From the NCBI RefSeq assembly GCF_003028855.1, contig NZ_CP028324.1, forward strand, positions 1,178,001-1,242,000: a DNA stretch of 64,000 nt. The letters run 5' to 3'. Source of the stretch: Pseudoduganella armeniaca (GTDB lineage Bacteria; Pseudomonadota; Gammaproteobacteria; Burkholderiales; Burkholderiaceae_D). The notes beneath the pieces were generated by a model. It was not told where the DNA came from and made no database searches. It saw nothing but the letters and a program-made list of their open reading frames with translations. How positions within the stretch are numbered: the stretch's first letter is position 1; every line of letters begins with the position of its first letter. Below, in pieces: positions 20,918 through 29,750 of this stretch. The position numbers and the translations under genes are program-made.

Positions 20918-22315
20918 CTACATGGCGAGCTGGCTCCTGATGCGGGCGATGGCGGCGCGCACCTGGTTCGGCGCCGTGCCGCCGACATGGTCGCGCGCGG
21001 CCACCGACCCTTCCAGGGTCAGCACGGCAAACACGTCGTCGCCGATCAGCGGCGAGAATTGGCGCAGCTGTTCCAGCGACAGGTCGGCCAGGTCGCAACC
21101 GGCGTCCACGCAGGTGCGCACGGCATGTGCCACGGCTTCGTGGGCGTCGCGGAACGGCAGGCCTTTTTTCACCAGGTAGTCGGCCAGGTCGGTGGCCGTG
21201 GCGTAGCCCTGCAGGGCGGCCGCGCGCATCGCTTCCGGTTTCACCGTGATGCCGCCGGCCATGTCGGCGAAGATGCGCAGCGTATCGACCACGGTGTCGA
21301 CGGTGTCGAACAGCGGTTCCTTGTCTTCCTGGTTGTCCTTGTTGTAGGCCAGCGGCTGGCCCTTCATCAGGGTCAGGAGGCCCATCAGATGGCCGTAGAC
21401 GCGGCCGGTCTTGCCGCGCGCCAGTTCCGGCACGTCCGGGTTTTTCTTCTGCGGCATGATCGACGAGCCGGTGCAGAAGCGGTCGGCGATGTCGATGAAG
21501 CCGACGCGTGGGCTCATCCAGATCACCAGCTCTTCCGACATGCGCGACACGTGCGTCATGATCAGCGAGGCGGCGGCCGTGAATTCGATGGCGAAGTCGC
21601 GGTCGGAGACGGCGTCCAGCGAGTTGTGGCAGACGTCGTCGAAACCGAGGGTCTGCGCCACGCGCAGGCGGTCGATCGGGAAGGTGGTGCCGGCCAGCGC
21701 GGCGGCGCCCAGCGGCAGGCGGTTGACGCGCTTGCGGCAGTCGGCCATGCGTTCGGCGTCGCGGCCGAACATCTCGACGTAGGCCAGCATATGGTGGCCG
21801 AACGTGATCGGCTGCGCCACCTGCATGTGCGTGAAGCCGGGCAGGATCGTGTCGGCATGCTGTTCGGCCAGGTCCAAGAGGGCGGTACGCAGCTGCGCCA
21901 GCAGGGCGGTGATGTCGTCGATGGCCGAGCGCACGTACAGGCGGATGTCGGTCGCGACCTGGTCGTTGCGCGAGCGGCCCGTGTGCAGGCGCTTGCCGGC
22001 GTCGCCCGCCAGTTCGGTCAGGCGCTTTTCGATATTCAGGTGCACGTCTTCCAGGTCCAGCAGCCACTCGAACTGGCCGGCGTCGATCTCGCCGGCGATC
22101 TGCGCCATGCCCTGGCGGATCGCTTCCAGGTCGGCGGCCGGGATGATGCCCTGGGCCGCCAGCATCTCGGCGTGCGCCAGCGAGCCTTCGATGTCGGCCT
22201 TGGCCATGCGTTTGTCGAAGAAGACGGAGGCGGTGTAGCGCTTGACGAGATCGGAGACGGGTTCGGAGAAGCGAGCCGACCAGGCCTCGCCTTTTTTGGA
22301 GAGTTGTGCAGTCAT
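20918..22315 (-). CDS. argH: Argininosuccinate lyase
   Basis: The 465-residue enzyme cleaves argininosuccinate to arginine and fumarate, the last step of arginine synthesis. The fumarase/aspartase superfamily signature GSSIMPQKKNPD is present, as are HTGRSRNDQVATD and the mobile-loop serine in that signature. Length matches family members. The start MTAQLSKKGEAWSARF at 22315 fits the family; the open frame upstream is non-coding. It is divergent from the NTF2-like gene at 22454. Confidence 0.96.
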   Translation of the reverse strand: MTAQLSKKGEAWSARFSEPVSDLVKRYTASVFFDKRMAKADIEGSLAHAEMLAAQGIIPAADLEAIRQGMAQIAGEIDAGQFEWLLDLEDVHLNIEKRLTELAGDAGKRLHTGRSRNDQVATDIRLYVRSAIDDITALLAQLRTALLDLAEQHADTILPGFTHMQVAQPITFGHHMLAYVEMFGRDAERMADCRKRVNRLPLGAAALAGTTFPIDRLRVAQTLGFDDVCHNSLDAVSDRDFAIEFTAAASLIMTHVSRMSEELVIWMSPRVGFIDIADRFCTGSSIMPQKKNPDVPELARGKTGRVYGHLMGLLTLMKGQPLAYNKDNQEDKEPLFDTVDTVVDTLRIFADMAGGITVKPEAMRAAALQGYATATDLADYLVKKGLPFRDAHEAVAHAVRTCVDAGCDLADLSLEQLRQFSPLIGDDVFAVLTLEGSVAARDHVGGTAPNQVRAAIARIRSQLAM

Positions 22316-22453
22316 GGTGTGGGTCCGGTTATTGAAGCCCCGCCGCGGCGTGGGGCCTCCTTTACTGATTATAAACAAGGTTTGCCGGGCGGCGGCCTTT
22401 TGGATGCTGCGGCCCGGCAGTGGTATCGTTGTGTTTTTGTCCAGGAGAGATCG

Positions 22454-23071
22454 ATGAGGAAGTTCGCCGCCGTCGTAGGCACGCTGGCGCTGGCCGCCAG
22501 CGCGCAGGCGCAGCAGCTGGTGCAGTCGTCCATGCAGTCGTCCATGCAGCCGTCGCTGCAGGCGTCGACGCAATCGTCCACCCGGCCGGCGTTGCAGCCG
22601 GCGCTGCAGGCGCGCATCGTGCGCGCCGCCGACGTGGCCAGCGTCGACGCCATCGTCGCGGCGCTGTACGAGACGATCTCCGGCCCGGCCGGCCGGCCAC
22701 GCGACTGGGAGCGGCTGCGCGCGCTGTTCCGGCCGGACGGCCGCATGACCGTGCACGGTCCGAACAAGGACGGTGGCTACAACACCCGCGTGCTGGCGGT
22801 GGACGACTACATCGAGCGCGTCGCGCCGCTGTTCGCCAAGGAGGGCTTCTTCGAGACGGAGCTGGCGCGCCAGAGCGAGCAGTTCGGCGCGATCGCCCAC
22901 GTGTTTTCCACCTATGAGTCGCGCCATGCGCCGGAAGACAAGCCGTTCCAGCGCGGGATCAACAGCATCCAGCTGGTCAACGATGGCCAGCGCTGGTGGA
23001 TCCAGTCGCTGGTCTGGCAGGCCGAATCGGAACAGCACCCGCTGCCGCAACGCTACCTGAAGGCACGCTGA
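22454..23071 (+). CDS. Secreted NTF2-like (SnoaL-type) protein with Q/S-rich linker
   Basis: This 205-residue protein has a signal peptide (MRKFAAVVGTLALAASAQA). A low-complexity stretch follows (about 20-50), a near-repeat of SSMQ, PSLQ and PALQ units. The folded region (about 55-205) has NTF2-like features: an N-terminal helix VDAIVAALYETISG, the WERLRALFRPDGRMTV segment and strands NSIQLVNDGQRWWIQSL. NTF2-like domains bind small ligands or act as simple enzymes; the substrate here is unknown. Ribosome site GGAGAG precedes the ATG. The stop overlaps the next gene's ATG (TGATG), so the two are coupled. Confidence 0.75.
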   Translation: MRKFAAVVGTLALAASAQAQQLVQSSMQSSMQPSLQASTQSSTRPALQPALQARIVRAADVASVDAIVAALYETISGPAGRPRDWERLRALFRPDGRMTVHGPNKDGGYNTRVLAVDDYIERVAPLFAKEGFFETELARQSEQFGAIAHVFSTYESRHAPEDKPFQRGINSIQLVNDGQRWWIQSLVWQAESEQHPLPQRYLKAR

Positions 23072-23505
23072 TGGCCTTCGTCGTCGATACCGACAAGGCG
23101 CGCCTCGACGTTGCCATGATCCATCGCTTCCTCAGCGAGGAATCGACCTGGGCCCTGGGCATCCCGCGTCAGCTGGTGCAGCGCGCCATCGATCATTCGC
23201 TGTGCTTCGGCGTGTACGATGCCGATGGCGCCCAGGTGGCGTTCGCCCGCGTGATCAGCGACCAGGCCACGTTCGCCTACCTGCTCGACGTGTTCGTGCT
23301 GCCGGCGCACCGGGGCCGGGGCCACAGCACGCGGCTGATGGACGCCGTGATGGCGCACCCGGGCTTGCAGGGCCTGCGCCGCTTCATGCTGGCGACGATG
23401 ACGGCGCCAGACCTGTATGCGCGCTACGGTTTCGCCCCGCCGGCGCTGCCGCAGGCGCTGATGGAGCGTAACTTCCCCGACATTTACCGCAGCGGCGCCG
23501 CCTAG
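23071..23505 (+). CDS. GNAT family N-acetyltransferase
   Basis: This 144-residue protein has the acetyl-CoA-binding pattern RGRGHST (Q/R-x-x-G-x-G/A in motif A) within VFVLPAHRGRGHSTRLMDAV. The C-terminal end DLYARYGF is the usual motif B tyrosine region. Family members acetylate small amines or protein N-termini; the substrate is unknown. It is translationally coupled to the NTF2-like gene through TGATG. Confidence 0.83.
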   Translation: MAFVVDTDKARLDVAMIHRFLSEESTWALGIPRQLVQRAIDHSLCFGVYDADGAQVAFARVISDQATFAYLLDVFVLPAHRGRGHSTRLMDAVMAHPGLQGLRRFMLATMTAPDLYARYGFAPPALPQALMERNFPDIYRSGAA

Positions 23506-23680
23506 GACGGCATGCGCCTGTGGTGGCACGCCATCACACGGCGCCGATTTTTCCTGCCATCGCCGTGCGTCGGTTGAGTTTTCCAGCCGACGTGCGTAGA
23601 GTGAAACAATGCCATTTTTTACACTGCCGGACGGCCAGCCCCCTCAGCCCGACCGGCACCAACCAGTTCAGGGAGCTTTG

Positions 23681-26431
23681 ATGAACCAGCAAAACCGGCC
23701 CGCCGGCCGCACCGGCCCTAGCCTTTCCACCGTCGCCCATGCCGTGCGTGCTGCGCTGGTGCTGGGCCTGTGCGCGAACGCGGCGCTGGCGCAGACCGCC
23801 GCACCGGCCAACCCCTTGCCGCGCGTGGAAATCACCGGGTCCGCGATCCGCCAGATCGAGTCGGAAACGCCGCTGCCGGTGCAGGTGGTCACGCGCGAGG
23901 AGATCGAGAAGGCCGGCGTGACGACGGCGGCCGAACTGATGACGCGCATCTCCGCCAACGTGGGCGGGCTGACCGATGGCGTCAGCATCAACGTGGGTGG
24001 TGACCAGCGTGGCCTGAACAGCGCCAACCTGCGCGGCATCGGCACCTCGTCGACCCTGGTGCTGCTGAACGGCCGGCGCATGGCCAACTTCGCGTCGCCT
24101 GGCGACGATGCGGGCGTGGACCTGAACAATATCCCGGCGGCGGCGATCGCCCGCGTCGAGGTGCTGATGGACGGTGCTTCCGCGCTGTATGGCACCGACG
24201 CGATCGGCGGTGTCATCAACTTCATCACGCGCAAGGACTTTCATGGCATCGAACTGAACGCCTATCGTGGCGCCACGGACGAAGGCGGCGCCGGCAAGCG
24301 CGCCGGCACCATCAGCGCCGGCATCGGCAACGTCGAGCAGGACGGCTACAACCTGTTCGCCGTATTCGACTGGCAGGGTACCGAAGCGCTGCGCAGCTCG
24401 CAGCGCAGCTTCATTCCGGAGCTGCGCATCCCCGAGCGGCTGGGCCACCTGCTGTCCGGCTTCACCAGCCCGGCCAATATTCGGCTGACCTCCGCGCAGC
24501 GCGACCACCTGCAGGAGACCGGGTTCCTGCTGAACGGCCGGCCGATCACGAACCGGCTGATCAACCTGTCGATCCCGAACTGCAGCCCACCCGCGAACCT
24601 GTACCTGCCGGCCGGTACCGGCGGCGTCGACGCCTGCACCTACGACTACATGGGCGATACGGAGCTGTATCCGAAGTCGAACAAGCAGAACTTCCTCAGC
24701 CGCGGCGTGCTCAAGCTCGACGCCAACAACCAGCTGTATGCCGAGGTGGCGCTAAGCCGATCGCGCACCAACTACGTGGGTTCGTCGGCGCGCGTGACCG
24801 GCTATATCGACGCCAGCCGCGTGCCGGCGCTGGCCAACGCCGGCCTGGAGACGGTGGAGGACGACGACGTGCCGGGCGAGCTGGAACTGCGCATGCGCCT
24901 GACCGAAGCGGGCAACCGCACCAGCGAGCTGACGAGCCAGAGCCAGCGCTACGTGCTGGGCCTGACGGGCACCGTGGCCGGCTGGGACTACGACATCGGC
25001 GTCAATCACAGCGTCAACACGGTCAAGGACAAGGACACCCACGGCTACGTGCTGTACAACGAGCTGCTGGAAGGGATCGCCGGTGGCCTGATCAACCCGT
25101 TCGGGCCGTCCGGTCCCGAAGGGCGCGCGCTGCTCGACCGCATCCAGGTCAACGACGTGGTGCGCCATTCGAAGGGCACGATGGATTCCATCGACTTCAA
25201 GGCGTCGCGCACGGTGCTGCCGCTTGCCGGCGGTGACCTGGCCCTGGCGGTCGGCGGCGAGGTGCGGCGCGAGCGCACCGACTTCACGCCGTCGGCCCTG
25301 CTGATGAGCGACAACATCAACAACGACGCGGCGCCGGAAGGGGGCCGGGCCACCAGCGACAAGCGCCGCGTGTCCGCCGTGTTCGGCGAGCTGCAGGCGC
25401 CGTTCACGAAACAGTGGCAAGGCCAGCTCTCGGCGCGCTACGATCGTTACCAGCAGGTGGGCGGGGCGCTCAGCCCGAAGGTGGGGGTGAGCTATACGCC
25501 GGTCAAATCCGTGATGCTGCGCGGCTCCGCCGGCCGCGGCTTCCGCGCGCCATCCATGACGGACCTGTACCGCCCGACCGTCTACAGCTCGACGGCGACC
25601 TTGCCCGATCCGGTCTACTGCGCCACCGTCGACAACAACTACGCCGACTGCGCCGACAACTGGGACACGCGCCGCTACAGCAACGCCGACCTGAAGCCGG
25701 AGCGCAGCAAGCAGCTCTCGCTGGGCGCCGTGGTGGAGGCGGGCCAGCACGTCACGGCCAGCCTGGATTACTGGAACATCCGCCGCACCAACCTGATCAG
25801 CGAACTTGGGGACGACATCATCCTGGGCAACCTGGCCAAGTACGGCGACCTGGTGCACCGCGACGAGGACGGCTACATCGACTATATCGAGCTGCACAAG
25901 GAGAACCGCGGCGCCCAGGTGGCGCGGGGCCTCGACCTGATGGTGGACGTGCATGGCGTCGACACGGGCATCGGCCGCTTCGGCGGCCGCCTGACCGGCA
26001 CCTACGTGCTGAAGTCGAAGGTGCAGACCGGGCCGGGCGACCCGTTCGTCAGCAACCTGGGACGCTTCGTCACGGACATGGTGGTGCAGCGCTGGCGCCA
26101 CACGCTGACGTTCGACTGGGAGCGCGGCCCGCTGTCGGCCAGCCTGTCGAACACGTTCTCGTCCGGCTACGACGACCAGAACTCGGCCATCAATGTGGAC
26201 GACGGCAGCGTGGTGGCCGCCAACCGGGTATCGTCCTATTCGCTGTGGGACCTGTCGGGCGCGTGGGCCGTCAACAAGGCGTGGAAGGTGCGCGCCGGCG
26301 TGCAGAACCTGGCGGACAAGAGCCCGCCGTATTCGAACCAGGCCTACTTCTTCCTGTCGGGTTACGATCCGACTTACACCGATCCGCGCGGCAGGCGTTT
26401 CTATGCCAGCGTAAACTACGTGTTCAAATAA
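23681..26431 (+). CDS. TonB-dependent outer-membrane receptor
   Basis: The 916-residue protein has a signal peptide ending ANAALAQ, then a plug domain (about 45-170) with LPRVEITGSAIR, TPLPVQVVTREEIEKAG and NLRGIGTSSTLVLLNGRR. The 22-strand barrel fills the rest and ends in the aromatic FYASVNYVFK typical of outer-membrane insertion. The GTDAIGGVINFIT segment is the standard plug end. Ligand is not predictable; the subfamily resembles oligosaccharide or peptide receptors rather than siderophore receptors. Start 23681 has GGGAG 5 nt upstream; the longer frame from 23609 has no signal peptide at its start. A cyanophycinase gene follows after 154 bp. Confidence 0.9.
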   Translation: MNQQNRPAGRTGPSLSTVAHAVRAALVLGLCANAALAQTAAPANPLPRVEITGSAIRQIESETPLPVQVVTREEIEKAGVTTAAELMTRISANVGGLTDGVSINVGGDQRGLNSANLRGIGTSSTLVLLNGRRMANFASPGDDAGVDLNNIPAAAIARVEVLMDGASALYGTDAIGGVINFITRKDFHGIELNAYRGATDEGGAGKRAGTISAGIGNVEQDGYNLFAVFDWQGTEALRSSQRSFIPELRIPERLGHLLSGFTSPANIRLTSAQRDHLQETGFLLNGRPITNRLINLSIPNCSPPANLYLPAGTGGVDACTYDYMGDTELYPKSNKQNFLSRGVLKLDANNQLYAEVALSRSRTNYVGSSARVTGYIDASRVPALANAGLETVEDDDVPGELELRMRLTEAGNRTSELTSQSQRYVLGLTGTVAGWDYDIGVNHSVNTVKDKDTHGYVLYNELLEGIAGGLINPFGPSGPEGRALLDRIQVNDVVRHSKGTMDSIDFKASRTVLPLAGGDLALAVGGEVRRERTDFTPSALLMSDNINNDAAPEGGRATSDKRRVSAVFGELQAPFTKQWQGQLSARYDRYQQVGGALSPKVGVSYTPVKSVMLRGSAGRGFRAPSMTDLYRPTVYSSTATLPDPVYCATVDNNYADCADNWDTRRYSNADLKPERSKQLSLGAVVEAGQHVTASLDYWNIRRTNLISELGDDIILGNLAKYGDLVHRDEDGYIDYIELHKENRGAQVARGLDLMVDVHGVDTGIGRFGGRLTGTYVLKSKVQTGPGDPFVSNLGRFVTDMVVQRWRHTLTFDWERGPLSASLSNTFSSGYDDQNSAINVDDGSVVAANRVSSYSLWDLSGAWAVNKAWKVRAGVQNLADKSPPYSNQAYFFLSGYDPTYTDPRGRRFYASVNYVFK

Positions 26432-26441
26432 ACCGGCGGTT

Positions 26442-26545
26442 GGGTTCTGTCCCTTTGGGAGCGCAGCAGGGGTTTCGAGGAGCACCGCGCCTCGCCTGCG
26501 AAGCGGTGCCGGCCTGCCAGCCGGCACCATGACCCCGGTTTTTAT
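26442..26545. repeat. Interrupted and degenerate palindromic element
   Basis: GGGTTCTGTCCCTTTGGGA (26442-26460) and ACCCCGGTTTTTAT (about 26531-26544) match the two parts of the left end of the 225-bp repeats at 36842 and 37067, but are separated here by about 70 nt. The intervening DNA holds a perfect 9-bp stem (26505-26513 with 26520-26528). It lies between the TonB receptor and cyanophycinase genes. Confidence 0.5.
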
Positions 26546-26585
26546 CGCAAACGGTGTCAATTCGCGGATCAGAACAGGAGGGTGC

Positions 26586-27866
26586 ATGCGCAAGCGGTCG
26601 TTCAACTGGTTCTCTTTCCTTACCATCTTGCTAGCGGCCTTGGCGCACCTGCCCGCCGCCGCCCAGGAACCGGACACCCTCAAGCCCCCACCCGAAGCCA
26701 CCGCCCCCGAAAAACCGCTGCCCGTCGCGAAAGGCTCGCTGGTCATCATCGGCGGCGGCCTGCGCGGCGACAATGCCGACGTCTGGTCGAAGATCGTCAG
26801 CCTGGCCGGCGGCCGCGGCGCCCGCATCGCCGTGTTCCCGTCCGCCTCCGGCACGCCGGAAAAGGCGGCCGAGATCATCATCGGCTACCTGAAGAAATAC
26901 GGCGCCGACGCCTTTGCCGTGCCGGTGGCGATCCGGCTGGCCGGCAGCGACTACCGCAAGGCGGCCGAGGATGCGGCGCTGGCCGAGAAGATCCGCAGGT
27001 CCGGCGGCGTGTACTTCGCCGGCGGGGATCAGAGCCGCATCACCAAGGCGCTGGTGCGCGAGGACGGCACCCGCACGGCGGCGCTGGAAGCGGTGTGGGA
27101 CCTGTATCGCCGCGGCGGCGTGGTGGCCGGCACCAGTGCCGGCGCGGCCATCATGAGCAGCACGATGTTCCACAACCCGCGTGCCATCCTGCCGATGCTG
27201 CGCAGCGGGATCACGGACGGGCAAGAGGTCGCGCCGGGGCTGGGCTTCATCGGCGACGACGTGTTCGTCGACCAGCACCTGCTGGTGCGCGGCCGCTTCG
27301 CGCGCATGATTCCCGCCATGCTGACCAAGAACTACAAGCTGGGCCTGGGCATCGACGAGGACAGCGCCTTTGTCATCAATGCCCAGCGCGAGGTGGAGGT
27401 GATCGGCTACAGCGGCGGGCTGCTGATCGATACGTCGCAGGCGGTGTGGGACAAGACCAAGCCCGACTTCAACGTCAGCAATGTGCGCATCAGCTACCTC
27501 GACCGGGGCGACCGCTTCAACATCATCACGCACAGTTTCACGCCGGCCCCGGACAAGGCGGGCGGCCGCATCGAGCCCGGGCGCGAGGCACTGCGCGGTC
27601 CCGTCTACAGCAACGATATCCTGGGCAACTATGCCGTGGTCCAGCTGATGGAACGGCTGATCGACAGCGACCAGGAAGAGGCGATCGGCGTCGCCAGCGG
27701 CAATCCGCGCAGCACGACTCCCGAAGTGGGCTTCGAGTTCCGCTTCACCAAGACGCCCGAAAGCGTGGGCTACATCTCCGGCATCGCCGAGGCCTACTCG
27801 GTGCTCAACATCCGGCTCGACGTGCGGCCGATCGACATTCCGCGTCCCCTGTATAAATATCGCTGA
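26586..27866 (+). CDS. Cyanophycinase (peptidase family S51) with signal peptide
   Basis: The 426-residue protein has a signal peptide (RSFNWFSFLTILLAALAHL, cleavage near AAAQ). A class-I glutamine-amidotransferase-like S51 domain follows, starting GSLVIIGGGLRG. The nucleophile is S184 in GTSAGAA, and YFAGGDQ and DQHLLVRGRFAR are further family signatures. S51 cyanophycinases cleave the multi-Arg/Asp polymer cyanophycin to beta-Asp-Arg dipeptide. A signal peptide suggests an extracellular or periplasmic enzyme that feeds on polymer from other cells; no cyanophycin synthetase gene is in view. Start 26586 follows AGGAGG, a better choice than the upstream ATG at 26529. Confidence 0.87.
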   Translation: MRKRSFNWFSFLTILLAALAHLPAAAQEPDTLKPPPEATAPEKPLPVAKGSLVIIGGGLRGDNADVWSKIVSLAGGRGARIAVFPSASGTPEKAAEIIIGYLKKYGADAFAVPVAIRLAGSDYRKAAEDAALAEKIRRSGGVYFAGGDQSRITKALVREDGTRTAALEAVWDLYRRGGVVAGTSAGAAIMSSTMFHNPRAILPMLRSGITDGQEVAPGLGFIGDDVFVDQHLLVRGRFARMIPAMLTKNYKLGLGIDEDSAFVINAQREVEVIGYSGGLLIDTSQAVWDKTKPDFNVSNVRISYLDRGDRFNIITHSFTPAPDKAGGRIEPGREALRGPVYSNDILGNYAVVQLMERLIDSDQEEAIGVASGNPRSTTPEVGFEFRFTKTPESVGYISGIAEAYSVLNIRLDVRPIDIPRPLYKYR

Positions 27867-27883
27867 AAAAAAGATGTAAAAAC

Positions 27884-27912
27884 TGAATCCGGCCCGCGCG
27901 CCGTTGCGTATA
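27884..27912 (+). promoter_or_regulatory. Possible ECF-type promoter of the DUF4331 operon
   Basis: TGAATC (27884-27889) and CGTATA (27907-27912) with a 17-bp spacer lie 45 bp before the GTG start. A CGT-type -10 box fits ECF promoters, and an ECF gene lies in the same cluster. I found no matching TGAATC upstream of the sigma gene itself, so this stays weak. Confidence 0.3.
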
Positions 27913-27956
27913 TAGCCACGTTGCATCCTTCGTCATATTCATCAGAGGAGAAGAAC

Positions 27957-29492
27957 GTGGCTATACCGTTGAAGCAGTCCCCGCGCCGGCTCGCGTCGTG
28001 CGCCGCATTCCTGGCACTGGGCAGCGCCGCGCTGCTGCCCGCCGCCGTGCAAGCCTCCAGCCACCGCGAGGCGCCGTTCGTCACCAGCATTCCCAAGGCC
28101 GACGCCACCGATTTCTACATGTTCCGCTCGTACGAACCGGGGCGCGACAAGTTCGTGACGCTGCTGGCCAATTACGTGCCGCTGCAGGACCCGTACGGCG
28201 GTCCGAACTTCTTCATGATGGACCCGAATGCGCTGTACGAAATCCACGTCGACAACAATGGCGACGCCAAGGAAGACATCACGTTCCAGTTCCGCTTCAC
28301 CAATACCAACAAGGATGCCCAGTTCACGGTGGGCGGCAAAAAGGTCTCGATCCCGCTGGTGATCAACGGCGGCGCCATCGCCGGCGCCGATGCGCCGGGC
28401 GTCAATGTGCGCGAGACGTACACCGTCAACGTGGTGCGTGGCGACCGCCGCGGCGGCACGCGCGGCGCCGTGACCAATGCCGGCAGCGGCGCGGCCACGT
28501 TCGACAAGCCGATCGACAACGTCGGCAACAAGTCCATTCCCGACTATGCCGGCTACGCCGCCAAGCATGTTTATGAGGTCAAGATCCCCGGCTGCGAAAC
28601 GCCGGCGCGCATGTTCGTCGGCCAGCGCAAGGACCCGTTCGTCGTCAATCTGGCCGAGACGTTCGACCTCGTCAACATCAAGGCGCCGGCCGTGGAGTTC
28701 GATGCGAACGCGGAGCGCGCCTCCCGTGACGATTTGGCGGACAAGAACGTGACGACGATCGCGCTGGAAGTGGCCGCATCCTGCCTGACAGCGCCGGGTG
28801 ATCCAGTCATCGGCGGCTGGACCACGGCCAGCGTGCGCCAGGGCCGGCTGATCAATCCGGCACCGGGCGCCGCGGCCGCTCCATCGAAGGAGGGCGGTGC
28901 GTGGACCCAGGTGTCGCGCCTGGGCATGCCGCTGGTGAACGAGGTCGTCATCGGCCTGAAGGACAAGGACCGCTTCAACCACAGCAAGCCGTCGGCCGAT
29001 GCGCAGTTCGCCGATTACGTGACGAACCCCACGCTGCCGATGCTGGTCGAGACGCTGTTCGGCAACGCCGGCGCCAAGGCGCCGACGAACTTTCCGCGCA
29101 ATGACCTGGTGGCCGCGTTCCTGACCGGTGTGAAAGGCCTGAACCAGCCGGCCAAGGTCACGCCGGCCGAGATGCTGCGCCTGAACACCTCGATCGCGCC
29201 GGCGACCAAGGGCGCGCAAAAGCGCCTGGGCGTCATCGACGGCGACAATGCCGGCTTCCCGAACGGCCGCCGTCCCGGCGACGACGTGGTCGACATCGCG
29301 CTGCGCGTGGTGATGGGCAAGCTGTGCACCCTGAACCTGGGCTGCGCGCCAGCCGACGCACCGGCCGGAGCGATCCGTTTCACGGACGGCGCCTACCTGG
29401 ACGACAGCGCCTTCACGGCGGCGTTCCCGTACCTGAAGACGCCCCTTTCCGGCTCGCCGCAGGGGCAGGCCCAGGCGCAAGCCCGGCGCTGA
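27957..29492 (+). CDS. DUF4331 domain-containing exported protein
   Basis: The 511-residue protein has a signal peptide (about 1-35, ending VQA) followed at once by the family-typical SSHREAP and DATDFYMFRSYEP. DUF4331 proteins are beta-rich, of unknown function, and predicted periplasmic or extracellular. I chose GTG 27957 because AGAGGAGAA lies 6 nt upstream and the signal peptide then begins at once (MAIPLKQSPRR); an ATG at 27921 has no ribosome site. First gene of a four-gene operon whose other members are also envelope proteins. Confidence 0.88.
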   Translation: MAIPLKQSPRRLASCAAFLALGSAALLPAAVQASSHREAPFVTSIPKADATDFYMFRSYEPGRDKFVTLLANYVPLQDPYGGPNFFMMDPNALYEIHVDNNGDAKEDITFQFRFTNTNKDAQFTVGGKKVSIPLVINGGAIAGADAPGVNVRETYTVNVVRGDRRGGTRGAVTNAGSGAATFDKPIDNVGNKSIPDYAGYAAKHVYEVKIPGCETPARMFVGQRKDPFVVNLAETFDLVNIKAPAVEFDANAERASRDDLADKNVTTIALEVAASCLTAPGDPVIGGWTTASVRQGRLINPAPGAAAAPSKEGGAWTQVSRLGMPLVNEVVIGLKDKDRFNHSKPSADAQFADYVTNPTLPMLVETLFGNAGAKAPTNFPRNDLVAAFLTGVKGLNQPAKVTPAEMLRLNTSIAPATKGAQKRLGVIDGDNAGFPNGRRPGDDVVDIALRVVMGKLCTLNLGCAPADAPAGAIRFTDGAYLDDSAFTAAFPYLKTPLSGSPQGQAQAQARR

Positions 29493-29502
29493 GGAGACCG
29501 CG

Positions 29503-29748
29503 ATGAAACCGCTTTTTTATGCGGGCGCCCTGGGCGCCGCGATCCTCCTGGCCGGGTGCGGCGGCAGCGGCGACCATGGCAGCGCCGGCCCCGTGGCACC
29601 GCCGGCGCAGCCGCCCGCGAGCGCCGTGGACAGCTTCGTTGCCGCCGTGCTGTCGGTGTTCGGCAAGAGCGAGGAGGGCGAGCCGGCCCCGATCGATGCC
29701 ACGGCCGTCACCAGCCCGGAAGGGTCGGAACCGCAGCCGGTGCAGTAG
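29503..29748 (+). CDS. Small lipoprotein, 81 residues
   Basis: A short lipoprotein precursor with signal and lipobox (AAILLAGC, Cys about residue 19) followed by a Gly/Pro/Ala-rich linker and one predicted helix (VDSFVAAVLSVFGKS). The ribosome site AGGAGAC precedes the ATG. It lies 10 bp after the DUF4331 gene and 2 bp before the next start. No family recognised; it may be a small membrane-anchored partner of the DUF4331 protein. Confidence 0.7.
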   Translation: MKPLFYAGALGAAILLAGCGGSGDHGSAGPVAPPAQPPASAVDSFVAAVLSVFGKSEEGEPAPIDATAVTSPEGSEPQPVQ

Positions 29749-29750
29749 CC

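Noticed and set aside
22454..22620. Repeats in the NTF2-like gene considered as a CRISPR or tandem-repeat locus
   Set aside because: They are short in-frame codon repeats within one gene, without regular spacers.
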